Source: Tubulanus polymorphus (lineage: Eukaryota; Nemertea; Palaeonemertea; Tubulaniformes; Tubulanidae). From it: a stretch of 64,000 nt of DNA. Numbering within the stretch: position 1 is the first letter of the stretch; every line of letters starts with the position of its first letter. A model generated the notes under the pieces. That model worked only from the letters and a program-made list of their open reading frames with translations. It had not been told where the DNA came from and made no database searches. Both the position numbers and the translations under genes were made by a program. This document shows positions 21,230-34,142 of this stretch, one piece after another. The stretch spans positions 11,079,001 through 11,143,000 of the forward strand of contig NC_134028.1 in the NCBI RefSeq assembly GCF_964204645.1, given 5' to 3'.

Positions 21230-21338
21230 GGGGGGATTTTTACCAGGGGGGATTTTTACCTAGGGGGGATTTTTACCGGGGGGATTTTTACCTGGGGGGA
21301 TTTTTACCTTGTGGGATTTTTACCGGGGGGATTTTTAC
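21230..21338. repeat. Seven tandem G-run repeats (GGGGGGATTTTTACC)
   Basis: Seven copies of a 15-18-bp unit with G6 runs (one unit degraded to GTGGG). They directly abut the 3'-truncated end of LINE copy B. Four or more G runs on the same strand could form a G-quadruplex. Confidence 0.92.
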
Positions 21339-21986
21339 CTACATTCATATTTGTCATTTAGATACAGATTACGGGAAATTCGATAGAGTATTGCATTAAG
21401 CTTAGATTGTTTGCCAGATACGGTTTTACACCAAAAATTAATCATTCTACGCTTTACTTCAATGAACAAAGGATAACGCCCTAACTCTGCTAATACCGGT
21501 AAATTATGAGAATACTTTGTTACCTTCATTAAAATCTTGCAAAAAAGACAATGAATATTTTCTAATAAGTCCAAATTTTCGTATCCCCATACCTCGCAAC
21601 CCATACATGGGCAACAGGGGCAACGCACATAGCGAATAATCTAAACATTACGTCGATTGGAAGTTTCAGGCACCTACCCTTTTGAATAATCGAAAACATA
21701 GCTCTCATAGCTTTATCGTAAAGATATTTTCTTGCTTTAACAAAACTACCGTTCCAGTTAAATTTAACTCCGAGGTACAAGTAATCTTCAACTATCTCCA
21801 ATTCTTGGTTGCAAAACATAAATTTCGGAATTTGCTTAATTCTAGACTTACTTCGCGCAAAAACTAATATTTTCGTTTTATCGACATTTACAGTGAGGCC
21901 GTTGACTGTGCAATATTCAAATAATGTATCTAAGTGTAACTGTAGTGATCTCTCATCCTCGGCAAGAATGACCGTGTCATCCGCGT
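21339..21986 (-). mobile_element. LINE copy B, C-terminal part of reverse transcriptase
   Basis: The minus strand encodes DDTVILAEDERSLQLHLDTL, VDKTKILVFARSKSRIKQ, YLYLGVKFNWNGSFVKAR and LAELGRYPLFIEVKRRMINF. This matches LINE copy A (29,180-30,322) throughout. It is the downstream half of the RT interrupted by the MULE at 21,987-25,484; small frameshifts occur near 21,600. It ends in the G-run repeat. Confidence 0.88.
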
Positions 21987-24900
21987 GGTGTACGTTCAAA
22001 ATCCCATAGATCAAAATCCCACAAGTCAAAATCCCATAGTCAATATCCCATTGTTCATAATCCCACATATTATGATCAAAATCCCATATATTTTTATTAT
22101 ATACTATGGGGTATCTTATTTTTTACTATACAGTGCCGAATACTGTAGAAATATGTATATGTTAATAGAATATAACCTATATGCTGTATATAGGGCCTAA
22201 TATAGGCTAATGAATGAATACAGATTGGTCTTTGATCTAGAGGATTAGACTAATTATGATATGCTTTGATCAAAGGTGATTAAGTTGAGATTAATCAGTG
22301 TTTAGTTAACCATAGCTATAGACAGGAAAAACCATAAGGAAAGGAAAACTAAAAGAAATGATAAGATAAGAATTACGTATACTCAATTTTCTACTATAAA
22401 CTTCTAATAATATTCTATTATTCACAGTTTCATTCAGTACAATTCTGTCTCACATACATTAATCATTCTAAACACTTATTCTAAATCATTCTATATACAA
22501 ACTTGGAAAAAACGATATATTATCACAAATCAGCACATTTTCTTTTCAGTATAGCATCTATTATAAACTATTTTCAGACAGACAGGACGGATCTCGAGAT
22601 TTAACTGGAGGATCTCACGAATTAACACAAGAGGCGCATATTGTGTGAAATGCCTCTCAAAAACTGTGGAACACGTTTTTGTCCATTATCAAAGTCCTGA
22701 CATAGATTTTTTAGCCGTTCTTGCAAGTCCACAAATTTCTTACGAACACGTTTCGCTGGGCGTTGCCCAACGTTGTCAAGAGCAATCAATGCAGACACAG
22801 AAGCATTGTCCATTTGAAATGCATTTATGGTTCTCCAAATTGAGGGATGACGATGTCCCACCATGTTAAAATATTTACAATTCCAAGATTCACAGATATT
22901 ATTGGTCCTTGCACTTCCGGTTAATGTAGCATGATTCACATTCCACAACTCTAACGAATACAACGGATTTATCCTCTTCAAGCGCATTATTCCATTAGGC
23001 GCACGAACACTTTTATATCCACCTTGACATATGTAGCATCAAAATAACCTAGTAATTCCAATCCATCATCTGGCGCAACACTACAGATATATGTAAGTCC
23101 TTCTTTAACATATGCCACAGGAAGGAATGCTAAACCGAAAATCATTCCAACAAACAGACGGAACTCCTCATCCTCTCGATACTGCTTTGCGAGTCCTAGT
23201 TGCTGCACCTTTCTCCAAACCGACTGAGTCAAATGGAAGAAACACCCTTTCATCTGAACCTGATTATCGAACAATACTCCCACTGCGTTGTGTATTGCTT
23301 TCTCAAAATCAGCCATGATGACTTCTGGCTCCGGGAAGATGCTTCTTTGTTCACACTCGTCTAAGAGAATCTGCAAATACAAAAAATAAAATACTAAGTT
23401 AAATCATGAAACTAAATATATGAAGTTCTATTTAATATGAGATGGGCATCTTGTCACTGTCTTTATGGTCTATCACTGACATTACCACCGTCCATATACC
23501 AATTCAATATTGCAAATCATATTCTACACCAGCTGTAAATAAACTTGAAAAAAGAATATATAACTAACCTGTAACATTTCCTCGTATGTAGCTTGGTCTT
23601 TCTTTTCTAATAAACAATAGGCGACCGTAACTGCTGTTTCCCCAATCGGGACCCGTATCACGTAAACTTGCTCGAACATTGATGGTGCCATGGCGAAGTT
23701 CCCATCCATAAACCATTCTCGAGCATTCCCAAGTCTTTCTATACCATCATCTGCGGCGAATACTACAACCCTCCGTCCAGTATGTCCATTGTCTTTCAGG
23801 AGAAACCGATTTCCACTGCCTTCTGATGTCTCCATCCATTTACCATCTATCACCAATTCATTCAAATCTTTTGGTTCTTTTGGTAAGTTTCTCCGTTTCT
23901 CGCGTCTTATCATCTGCTTACAGACTGCCGAACTTGGTATCTGGGCGAGAACATCTTCTTCATGTATAGACGCTATAACATCAGAGTATATTTGTACTGG
24001 ATTTGCTGCTACCGAATCTGCCGCCTTTCTTTTCATCTCCAGTCTGGTCTTAGTGACAGTTATTGCTTTGTCATCTGTGGGATGGTCGTGTGGCACAGTT
24101 TCTCCCGGATTTTGCATCTCTGTGTCTGTTACTAATGTTCCCTTGCAGCCACCTGATCGATTCTTAACACAATTCCATCTTATCTGCTTCGGTGTCGAAT
24201 ATTTCTTGACGTACATGTAACCATTGAGACATATCTTGAATCCACCTTTACAAGTTTTAACTATTTCTGATGCCATCTTAACGTATTGATAGCTGTTAAG
24301 AGACTGATATAATTTGCTAAGTTTTGGCCCCTTTTTATAGCAGTATAGCCATGAGTGATAAGTGTTCAAGTAATTAAAAAATCATAATTGCATCATGCTA
24401 ATTAATCAATAACTTAATTATTGACACTGAACTGAAATCTGTTCTTTAATTAATTAACTGACCTAAGTTTGCATTCAGATGTATAGATCAGTATACATAA
24501 TGTTTATAAGATGCTTTAAAAACTAAATATCATGGATTTGCAATTTGAAGTTACCATTGCTTGTAAAACAAACCCCAACATGTGTGCACCCTATTTATGT
24601 GGAACAAATTTCGGATAAATTGTGGGATTCATATAATAATTAAGGAGATATAATGTGCCTTTCAAGAAAAAAAACGACCAACTTTTTCACTATATATAAA
24701 ATGTGTCCTTTTTCAGAGGCGCCCTTTTCGAGAAATTAAGGACATGATTATCAGATTTTGTGTTAGATGTGCCCCTGAATAGCAATCTTGTCATACAAAA
24801 TTGAGTGTTTAACATGCATTTTAACATGAGGTGACAATCAGTCAGTAATACTAACAACTTAACAATTAGTCATCCTTTAATCTAATAATTTGTTTTGTTT

Positions 24901-25484
24901 GAAATTGGTCAAAGCAGTAACAGCCACTCAATTAATTATTATTAATTATCACTAACTAATTAATTATTACACATGAAAGTCATGTTTGAAGTTGTCATGT
25001 TCAGCATGTGAACTGAAGTCAATATCAACAGTGTAATTTCCTTTTGTGAAATTATATAATACATAAATTAACAACTATCCTTTAATCTAATACATAAATC
25101 ATGATCCTTTGATCTAATATCCTTTTGTTTTAAATAGATCAGGGCAGTAAATGATACAATAGATTTAAAAACGGCCAATCAAAGGACAGCATCTGAACTG
25201 AAGTCAATTCCCCCTAATCCCTTACCCTTGGTTTTCTGAACAATACCTACCTAACTTAACTTAAATTTCAGCTGTTAGTGCTTCAACATATGTTTGTGTC
25301 TAAGATATCATATCATACATATGATGATAAGATGGGAAATACAATTTGGTAATACTAGTATGGGAGTATGGTATGGAATATTAGTATGGGATTTTGATCT
25401 TTATCTGTGGGATTTTGAATTATGGGATTTTGATTATGGGTTTTTGACATGTGGGATTTTGTAACTGTGGGATTATGACAGGGT
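21987..25484 (-). mobile_element. Mutator-like element (MULE) inserted in a LINE
   Basis: A 3,498-bp insertion bounded by a perfect 8-bp duplication ATCCGCGT at 21979-21986 and 25485-25492. Both ends are made of oppositely oriented copies of a CAAAATCCCA/TGGGATTTTG motif, about six at each end, rather than a long perfect TIR. The interior carries a FLYWCH-MULE transposase gene on the minus strand. The TSD length (8 bp, usual range 8-10) fits the superfamily. The non-coding parts at 22,090-22,620 and 24,370-25,370 show nothing else. Confidence 0.9.
22622..24276 (-). pseudogene. MULE transposase with FLYWCH zinc finger (two exons, one frameshift)
   Basis: The N-terminus has a FLYWCH-type zinc finger (NGYMYVKKY, RWNCV, GCKGTLVTD, then HDHP). 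A MULE catalytic domain follows: WFMDGNFAMAPSMFEQVYV with the first Asp, VIMADFEKAIHNAV with the second Asp, and CFFHLTQSVWRKVQ. Exon 1 ends at 23,569 (TTACAG/GTTAGT) and exon 2 starts at 23,370 (TTTGCAG), giving a 198-bp intron that restores the frame TYEEMLQ/ILLDECEQ. A one-base frameshift near 23,005 separates the tail (RTNNICESWN, typical of MULEs). The start codon at 24,276 is the first Met before the zinc finger; an upstream in-frame extension exists to 24,369. The enzyme would cut and paste the element; it is probably inactive because of the frameshift. Confidence 0.88.
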
Positions 25485-28400
25485 ATCCGCGTATAGGATA
25501 ATAAATAAATTCAGTAAAGCATCAAGATCCTGATTACACCCCGAGTTCAGATGTTCCATAAACGATAAAGTTGAGTTACCACGGTTAATAAAAAATTCAT
25601 CAATATCATTCAAAAATAAAGAAAAAAGAATAGGTGACAGGTTTTCGCCTTGTCCTAAACCACGATCAGCTGCGAAATAATGCGATGTATTACCCTTAGA
25701 TCTAACACATGATTTGACGGAGTCATACAAACTTTTTACTACATTCAAAAAATTACCCGTTATACAATTAGCTATGAGTTTCTTCCATTAAGTAACCCTA
25801 CAAACCGAATCAAAAGCTTTCTTGAAGTCGACAAAGGCGCAGAAAAGTCTTCTTCCTTGACAAAGATACAACTCGACGATGGTTTTTAGGGTGTAAATAT
25901 GATCGATAGTTGAGTATTTAGATCTAAAACCAGCCTGAGCTTCACTAATAATGTTGTTAATATCTAGGAATGAAGACAGTCTTTGATTTAATATACTTGT
26001 AAATAATTTGCCTAAACAGCTAACTAGTGTGATGCCTCTATAATATTCATAATTATCTGGATTGGCGGGGTCTCCTTTGTTTTTAAAAATGGGTTTAATG
26101 ACGCCAACAGACTACATCTCTGGTACATGACCAGTTTTAAGTACTAAGTTAAAAATATTTTGTAATATGCTTGCTATACATGGATACTCATTAACTTTCA
26201 GCATTTCATTGATAATTCCATCTATACCAGATGCCTTGCTGTTTTTCAATAAAGATATAGCTTTGCCTATTTCTTCAGTAGAAATTTCACAGTTTAACAT
26301 GGAGTTGTCATAATCAGGTGGGTCATCATCTTGAGTTTCAGTAATGGTATCAGTCTGCTCGTTTATATTCAAATCATTCAGTCTCATGAAGTGTTCAAGG
26401 AAAGTATCGATATCGATATTATCTTTGTCAACTTTTGTTCCTGTCGCTGAGTTTAGCATAGACCAGTATTTCTTAGGGTTACTAATTTTACATTCTCTTA
26501 ATTCTTTGATAAAGTTTTCTTTCTGTCTTCTTTTATATTCTCGAATAATTTTTTTTATATTTCCTAGACGAGTTCTTTAAAAATTCTAAGTTTGCAGAAT
26601 TCGGACAGCTCCTATATCTATTTCGCCTGTAATTATACTCTTTCTGCGCTATTCTACAATCCCGACTCAACCACCTATTATACGCTTGCTTTTTACGACT
26701 ACTGCTTTTCCTATGCTGCATAAGATAACACTCATCGGCACTTTCTAATAATGACGATACAAATTTATCAGTAAGTTCATTTATACAGTCAGCTGTTTGC
26801 GTATCTGCATTCTGAACCCGTTCAACAGTAAATCGTTCGGGTTAGCGTTACACAACTTTGATTCAACGGTAACAAAGAATTGATCTGATTTTTCTTTGTC
26901 CCACCTCACTGACGGGATTTCTTCCGTCCGCCCATTATTTTCGTTATCAACAACAGTGTCCCTAATGCCCGCATACAAACAGAGCGAGATAGCATTGTGT
27001 CCATCGGATAATAAAGGATCGAAAGGCATTATTTCAAATTTAGAAAAATAATTAAACAACTCAACATCACTCAAACAATAATCGATAACACAAGTGCCCT
27101 TAAAGGTATAATTACCAGACTGGTCACTGCCACACCTGCCATCAAGAATAACTAACGATTGATTTTTACACATGTCAACAAGCTGATAGCCAGAATTATT
27201 TGTCCTTTTGTCTCTATTGTTTCGTTTAGTGGGTATGACATGTTTATACAGCTGTTGCGAGTCTGAATGGCACAACTGATCATTGTCAATTACATAATTA
27301 TCAGGTTCTAAAGGGTCAGGAACACAGGAAGTATGCGCATTAAAAGTTCAATATCATAAAAAGCATTTTCTGAATAGTATCTACTTCCCTCAGGGGGAAT
27401 ATAGACTGCACCTAAAATAACATTTTTCGAGTGATTAGTTAAAGTTTTGTCTAGACAATACCACGATACGTAAGAACAATCGGTCGGTATTGGTTTAATT
27501 TTACCGCGTAAATTCTCTCTATAAATTATACCTATACCACCTGAACCTTTCTTCGACAACTTTTTTCTGTTTTTAAAGTGGGCCACATGAGACCCAGGTA
27601 AGCTACAAGCTAAATCACCGTCCGCATCATCAAGATGGGTTTCGCTTAAACAAACAATGTCAAAACAAGCAATAAATTCATTAAATTCAGGAAAATCAAG
27701 TTTGCGGGATAAACCGCACACATTTAAACCTGCGATTTTCAACGCTTCTTTCTGAGAGTTATACGCATCAGTTTTGCTCGTATTAACACGGTTATTTACA
27801 CTAAGATCATCTACGAATCTTAACGCTTCTTTCTGAGGATTATTTACATCGGATTCGTTCGTATTTACACTAAACTCATCATCAACGACACAGTCGTAAC
27901 TATTTACACAATCACCGCTATAACCGATGAAATCAATCACGAAACAACGATTTCGAGATAAAATAACGATCCGGTCCAAATATTCGATATACGAACCCTC
28001 CACAGCGTGCTAATAATGATCCATCGAATTATCATTATCGCGATGATCGCGCTGCTCACGTATAATCAACTTGTCCCGGACGAAAAACGCACGCTTACCG
28101 CTCGCTTTTGCCGCTCGTAATTCGGGCAGTTTCTCTCGTCTGCGCGCAGCCCATTCCTCGGGGACGTGTTCGCTAAGTCCAAGTGACGTACCCCGGAGGT
28201 TACGCGCCGCTAATCTAACCTGTTCTCTATCCTTGTAATGCTCCAATTTAGCCACAATCGCGCGCGGTTTTTTCTGTCCCGTTTTTTTCTTTCCAAGACG
28301 ATGTGAACGCGCAAATTGAATCGAATCGACAGTCGCTTTTTCGATTTTAGATCGGTAACGCAGAACTCCTTGATAAGCTCCTCGGTGTCTTCCGGTTCTG

Positions 28401-28526
28401 ATTTTTCCTCGATTCCATAGAAAATGAGATTGTCTTTCATGCTTCTCCACTGTTGTTTAAGTAGTAACTCGAGATCCTTGGATACGATCTCCTCGTGATG
28501 CACCTGATAGCGTCCAATTTGCTGTA
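25485..28526 (-). mobile_element. LINE copy B: ORF1 part, endonuclease and N-terminal RT
   Basis: Reading the minus strand from 28,526, an ORF1 remnant comes first (QQWRSMKDNLIFYGIEE, HRLGKKKTGQKKPRAIVAKL). Then follow an APE-type endonuclease (LKIAGLNVCGLSRKLDFPEF, DIVCLSETHLDD, SDGHNAISL) and the RT N-terminal part (KNSKASGIDGIINEMLK, GLGQGENLSPILFSLFLND). The RT stops at LFIILYAD, where the MULE entered. Multiple frameshifts and stops show it is dead. It is truncated at its 5' end next to LINE copy A. Confidence 0.88.
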
Positions 28527-28699
28527 CATGTACGAATACGAATATTTATTTACACTCCAACCATTTCCATGGTATATGGAGGAAAAACAGTATTTACAAT
28601 AATTACATAAACAGTAGATAAAAGCTACAAAACTTAATTAACTGGTTTCACACTTATGTACATAATATACTATTTACTATTTACAATACATCTATTTAC

Positions 28700-31600
28700 A
28701 ATGCATATACTACCGGAGGGATTTATATACATCTAGACCTATTTTGATGAATTTAGCCATATTTAAAGTTGGATTTTTTAATACATCTAAGTTCCGAAAG
28801 GTATTTATATCTAAGTGGTTTTCACGGAGTTCGGTTAGCAAATTACAATCGAAAATAAAATGTACTTCGTCTCCTAAAACGTTGCAGGCGGGGCATAATC
28901 TATCGGTTCTGGGTAAATGAAGGTTTGATAATCTATTTACAGGTAGGAGATAAGACCCAATCCTGAACTAGAATAAACTGGTCACTAAATCGTCATCAAG
29001 CTGATTAATATAGTTTTCAAATTTAATATCCTTCTTATATTGCCTAAAATTAGCGTATAGCGAGTTATTATTCAACTTAAATCTATCTCTTGTACGTGCT
29101 GGTCTCGGAGTACACATTAATACCGCAGTCATCAAAAATCTTCTTAATAAATAACAGCCAGGGGCTCTTAAACCTGTCATTAACATAAATTGAGAGATAT
29201 TTTATAAAGGATTGAACTTAGTTTAGTTTGCTTGCACGATACCGTTTTAGCCCAAAAATTGATCATTCTACGCTTTACGTCAATATACATAGGATAACGC
29301 CCTAGCTCTGCCAGCACTTGCACATTATGGGAATATTTCGTAACTTTCATAATAATTTTACAGAATAAGCAGTGGAGGTTTTCTAGTAAATCGAGATTCT
29401 CATAACCCCAGATTTCGCAGCCGTATAGTGCTACAGGAGCGACACACATGTCAAATAGTTTAAGCATTACATCTATCGGAAGTTTCAAACGTCTACCCTT
29501 CTGAATAATAGAAAACATGGCTCTCATAGCTTTATCATAAAGATATTTTTTTGCTTTAGCGAAACTGCCATTCCAGTTGAATTTTACTCCAAGATACAAA
29601 TAATCTTCAACTACCTCTAACTCTTGGTTACCAAACATAAATTTTCTTGAAATTTTCTTGATCCTACTTTTACTTCTAGCGAAGACTAATATTTTAGTTT
29701 TATCAACATTCACTGAAAGGCCATTGTCGGCGCAATATTCAAATAGTGTGTCTAAATGTAACTGGAGAGATTTTTCATCTTCAGCAAGAATAACTGTGTC
29801 ATCCGCATACAGGATAATGAATAGATTAAGTAAAGTCCCTAGTTTTGGATCACAATTCAGATTCAGTTTTTCAATAAACGACAAAGTTGGATTACTGCGC
29901 GTGAGAAAAAACTCTTCAATATCGTTTAGAAATAGGGAAAATAGAATTGGTGATAAGTTTTCACCTTGTCGCAAGCCTCTATCTGCAGCAAAGTATTGTG
30001 ATGTGTTACCGTTAAATTTAACACATGACTTAACCGGGTTATAAATATTTTTAACTATATTTAAGAAATTCCCCGTTATGCTACTATCGATTAATTTTCT
30101 CCATAATGTAACTCGACAAACCGAGTCAAAAGCCTTCTTAAAATCAACAAAGGCGCAAAAAAGTCTCCTTCCCTGACAAAGGTACAATTCGACAATAGTT
30201 TTCAATGTATAAATGTGATCAATAGTTGAATATTTTGGTCTAAAACTGGCTTGGGCCTCGCTAATTATATCATTTGAATCTAGGAAAGCTGACAGTCTAT
30301 GATTAAGTATACTAGTGAACAATTTACCTAGACAACTAACTATCGTAATGCCTCGATAATTATCAGGATTAGTGGGGTCGCCTTTCTTCTTAAAAATAGG
30401 TTTGATTACTCCTACAGACCATGTTTCTGGAACATGTCCAGTTTTTTAAATACTAGATTGAATAGGTTTTGTAGTATGTTAACTAAACAGGGATAACGGC
30501 TAAATTTTAATAACTCATTAGTGACTCCATCGATACCAGAAGCCTTATTGTTTTTAAGAAAGAGATAGCTTTAGTTACTTCATCGACAGTTATGTCGCAG
30601 TTAAGAATATGATTGTCATAGACAGGAGGTTCATCACCCGTATGTTCTACATGGTCATTTATTTCGTTTGCATCGTTTAAATCATTTAGTTGCATAAAAT
30701 TTTCGAAGAAGATATCAATATCAATATTAGCATTACTGTGTTTTGCACCAGTCGCGGAATTTAGCATAGCCCAGTACTTTTTCGGATTATTGATTTCGCA
30801 ATCTCTTAGTTCTTTGATAAAAGCTTCTTTTTGTTTTTTCTTACTTTCTCGGATAATTCTTTTGTATTTCTTGGATGAGTTTTTAAGAGCGTCAAAGTTA
30901 GAAGGGGTTGGACGGCCCCTATAACGGCTTTTCCTATAATTATATTCTTTACGCGCATCCCTACAGCTCCGTCCATACCACTTATTACGAACTGGGGTTC
31001 TACGACTCCTACTTTTCCTGTGATACATCAAATTACATTCTTCTGCACTTTCTAACAAGGAAGATACAAATCTATCAGTGAGCTCATTTATATTGTTCGG
31101 AGACTGGCTTACTAGGTCCTGCAGTCCATTCAAAAGTAGATCATTAAGGCCAATATCACATAATTTAGATTCAACTTTCATGAAAAACTGATCCGATCTA
31201 TCATTGTCCCACCTAATTGAAGGCTTTTCGTCTACTTGTTCATGGTTCTCATTATCAGCAAAAATAGGGACCTTAGAATTCTTAAGTAAACATAGTCTAA
31301 GTGGACTGTGCCCATCAGACAGTAAAGATTCAAATGGCATTATCTGGAAATCATAAACAGATTCAAATAGGTCAATATCACATACAAAATAATCAATAAC
31401 ACTAGTTTTCCTAAAAGTATAATTACCAGACTGGTCACCACCACATCTGCCATTGAGGATAATCAGAGAATGGTTCTTACAAAGATCAATTAGCTGATAG
31501 CCGGTATTATTAGTTCTTTTGTCTTGATTATTTCTAATAGTTGGGATATCTAAGTTAATTAAAAGCAGTGAGTCAATGGCAGGGTGTAAATCGTCCTCTA

Positions 31601-32433
31601 TTGTCTGGTTATCAGGTTCTAGAAAGTCTGGTACACATGAGGTGTGAGCATTAAAGTCACCCGTAATTAGCACGTTAAAATCGTTTTCAATCTTTAGCTG
31701 TAATAATTCCAACTCTATTTCACTAATTGCTCTATTCGAATAGTATTTACTTGTTTCAGGGGGAATATAAACCACTCCTAAAAGTATGTTTTTATTGAAC
31801 TTAAACAAATCCTTATCTAAACAGTACCAAGATACAAATGGGCACTCAGTAAGTATTGGATCTATCATACTATCTAAACAACGCCTATAAATGATACCGA
31901 TTCCACCCGATTTCCTGTTCGAAATTTTCTCCCTGTTTTTTAAAATGTGATACACGAATCAGGCAAATCACGACTTAGATTCCCATCTACATCGTCGAGG
32001 TTGGTTTCAGATAAACAAATGAGATCATAGCTCCGAATAAAATCTTCAAATTCCGGGACACCGAGTTTACCATTAATACCACATATATTGAGACTCGCTA
32101 CGTTGATGCTTTTGATTGGTTGATTATTATCGACGTCTAATTTGTTTTCTTCACTAATACTAGTATAATAATTGTCTAAATGGGTACCTCTAACGTTTTC
32201 AAGAGGGGAGACATCTTCAACTAAATTATCAATTACATCATAATCTTTATTTTCACTATTTACATCTGAGTCATTATATCCATTATTTACAACACGATCA
32301 TTAATTTCACTCTTTACATCAGGATAATCACAGAAAAGAGTAAAACTATCTACATAGTCCAGAGCATAGCACCGACCTTTCGAGAGCAACACTATTCGTT
32401 TGAGACATTCGATGCGTATAGTTCCCTCCGCCG
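28700..32433 (-). pseudogene. LINE A ORF2: APE endonuclease and reverse transcriptase
   Basis: Endonuclease motifs are INVASLNICGINGKLGVPEF, YDLICLSETNLDD, VLITGDFNAHTSC and LLSDGHSPLRLCL, the Mg-dependent apurinic endonuclease fold used to nick target DNA. RT motifs follow at 30,322-29,180: FVDFKKAFDSVCR, GLRQGENLSPILFSLFLND, LYADDTVILAEDEKSLQ (catalytic YADD intact) and YLYLGVKFNWNG. The C-terminal zinc knuckle lies near 28,880. Frameshifts at about 31,950, 30,545 and 30,445 and one near 29,180 inactivate it. Protein length, once breaks are ignored, is typical of LINE ORF2 (over 1,200 residues). Confidence 0.9.
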
Positions 32434-32438
32434 CATCC

Positions 32439-33238
32439 TAATTGCTGTCCATGGGAGCGCGGTCCCGACGATCACGGATAACGAGCTTATCCTTAACGAA
32501 GTACGCGTTTTTCCCGCTGGCCTTCGCAGCCCTGAGTTCGGGTAGTTTCTCGCGCCAACGATCGGCCCACTCTTTCGGCACTTGTTCGCTCAATCCCTTC
32601 GATGTTCAGGTTAAGTTTTTCGGTCTTTGAAATGTTCAAATTTCGCTACAATACCGCGTGGTTTTTTCTGATCATTCCTCGGACGCCCGAGTCGGTGAAC
32701 TCTCGCAAAGTCGATAGACTGGACTACTTCGTCCTCCAGTCTAAGATCGTTCTTGCAGAACTCCTTAACCTTTTCCTCCGCGTCTTCGCCTACTGCTTCA
32801 TCGATCCCGTAGAAAATCAAGTTATCTCGCATGCTCCGCCATTGCTGGTCTAACAAGAGTTCGTGATCGGAATTCGCGAGTATTTCTTGGTCCGCTACCT
32901 GTTTTTCTAGATGCTGAACTTTGTTACGCAGCATCTCATTCTCCTGCTTAAGAAGCCTCACGTCCTCGTGACAGTATTCGAGTGACTGCTTAACGTCATT
33001 CATGTTTTTCGAGATTGTCTAGCTTGTTGAGTTTACTAATAATCTCGTCCAGTTTCGCATACAGCGCATGGTCGTCTCGCGGCGTCGTGGATTTCTGTTC
33101 AAGAATTTGCTTCAGTTGTTTTTCGGAGATGTGTATGGGTGTCGCAGTTGAGTTTCTGTTACTGGTCTGGTTGCTCTTCGTCGTCAGTTTCGGCTGTTTT
33201 CTCGGAGGAGAAACGCTCTGCCGACTGCTACTCGCCAT
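32439..33238 (-). pseudogene. LINE A ORF1: coiled coil plus RRM-like domain
   Basis: A basic Ser/Thr-rich N-terminus (SPPRKQPKLTTKSNQTSNRN) is followed by a coiled coil (EYCHEDVRLLKQENEMLRNK, VQHLEKQVADQE). A domain of the L1 ORF1/Transposase_22 type comes next (QQWRSMRDNLIFYGIDE, FARVHRLGRPRNDQKKPRGI). ORF1 proteins of this kind bind LINE RNA and form trimers in the RNP. Two frameshifts (about 33,000 and 32,615) divide it. It ends just before ORF2. Confidence 0.82.
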
Positions 33239-33290
33239 GACTCTCGTTGTTGGGTTGGAAGAGAGAGGGTGAAAAAAAACTTCGCGTTAA

Positions 33291-33950
33291 AATCGAAGAT
33301 AAAACTTTTCTATTTCGAACAGGGTAATGCTCACACACAGCGTTAGGCGGTTAATGTATTGATATTACTGGAAAATAGTTTTGATTATCAGTTAAAACTA
33401 ACCTCGTTGCTTGTGTTCTATAGGAGCACACCGAGAGTACATGTCAACATCATAAATAGCGCCACCTGCGGGTTGAATATGAACTAAACGCACGGAGTGA
33501 AGGATAAATAGATGACTATTCCGCTAAATATTACGGCTAATTCGTGCTCCTTTTTTTCAATAAGTCACATCTCAGGTCGTTATATACTAAAGTTTCTTCT
33601 GGTTGATAAATCACGGAAAGTACAATTTTGATGGCATTTGCCCTTTAAGCCTCGATGAACGCACGCGTTCGCAGTTTATCAACATAACATATACAAACAA
33701 AACCACATCAAATACCCGCCGACTTTTTCTACGATTTTACATCCTTACATGATTAAATCAATTTCTACCAACGTTTTCGCATTTTTCATTCGTGTATCAA
33801 GTGTTTATCAGCATACCGTGTCGACCTCCAGTGATTAAGACGGATCATTTCCTCCTTTGAAAATGATGAAAAATGATGGCGCTCGTGCTTGAAATGGAAA
33901 CTAGTATCTTGTACGATGATGAGCGAGGAAAATAAAAGATAACAAGAGCC
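33291..33950. other. Non-coding, no feature recognised
   Basis: Mixed-composition DNA between the 5' end of LINE A and a short interspersed repeat. It has no open frame of note and no repeat partner elsewhere in the window. Confidence 0.5.
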
Positions 33951-34142
33951 CCAAGGGGCACTATGGCCAGCCTGTCAGCTTTTCATAAAATGGCAAATGA
34001 TTATGCATTCTCTGGGTTAAATTTGTCAAAATACAGTCCCAGCTCAGAGTCAATACTACACAATACAATCGTAGAATACAAAAGTAGCACAGACAGCGAC
34101 TGGCTCTGGCAGGAACAAATACCTCCGATAAATCTTTTCCCT
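33948..34142 (+). repeat. Short interspersed repeat, second copy
   Basis: It begins with ACAAGAGCCCCAAGGGGCAC, a short palindrome. From 33,995 it matches in inverted orientation the repeat inserted in the gypsy fragment (19,988-20,159). This copy is longer at its left end, so it may show the true head of the family. A 63-codon open frame inside it is not considered real. Confidence 0.7.

Larger units (their letters stand above)
28535..33290 (-). mobile_element. LINE copy A, near full-length non-LTR retrotransposon
   Basis: It contains a 5' region, ORF1 (33,238-32,439), ORF2 with endonuclease and reverse transcriptase (32,433 to about 28,700) and a 3' tail ending near 28,535 in an A/T-rich TAAATAAATATTC stretch. 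It is related to copy B through its whole length. The clade cannot be fixed by eye; the APE endonuclease, an RRM-like ORF1 and a CPAC...H....C zinc knuckle after the RT fit the L1/Jockey-type groups. Confidence 0.88.

Noticed and set aside
23690-24220. 176-codon plus-strand frame
   Set aside because: Antisense shadow of the MULE transposase.
29658-30044. 128-codon plus-strand frame
   Set aside because: Antisense shadow of the LINE A reverse transcriptase.
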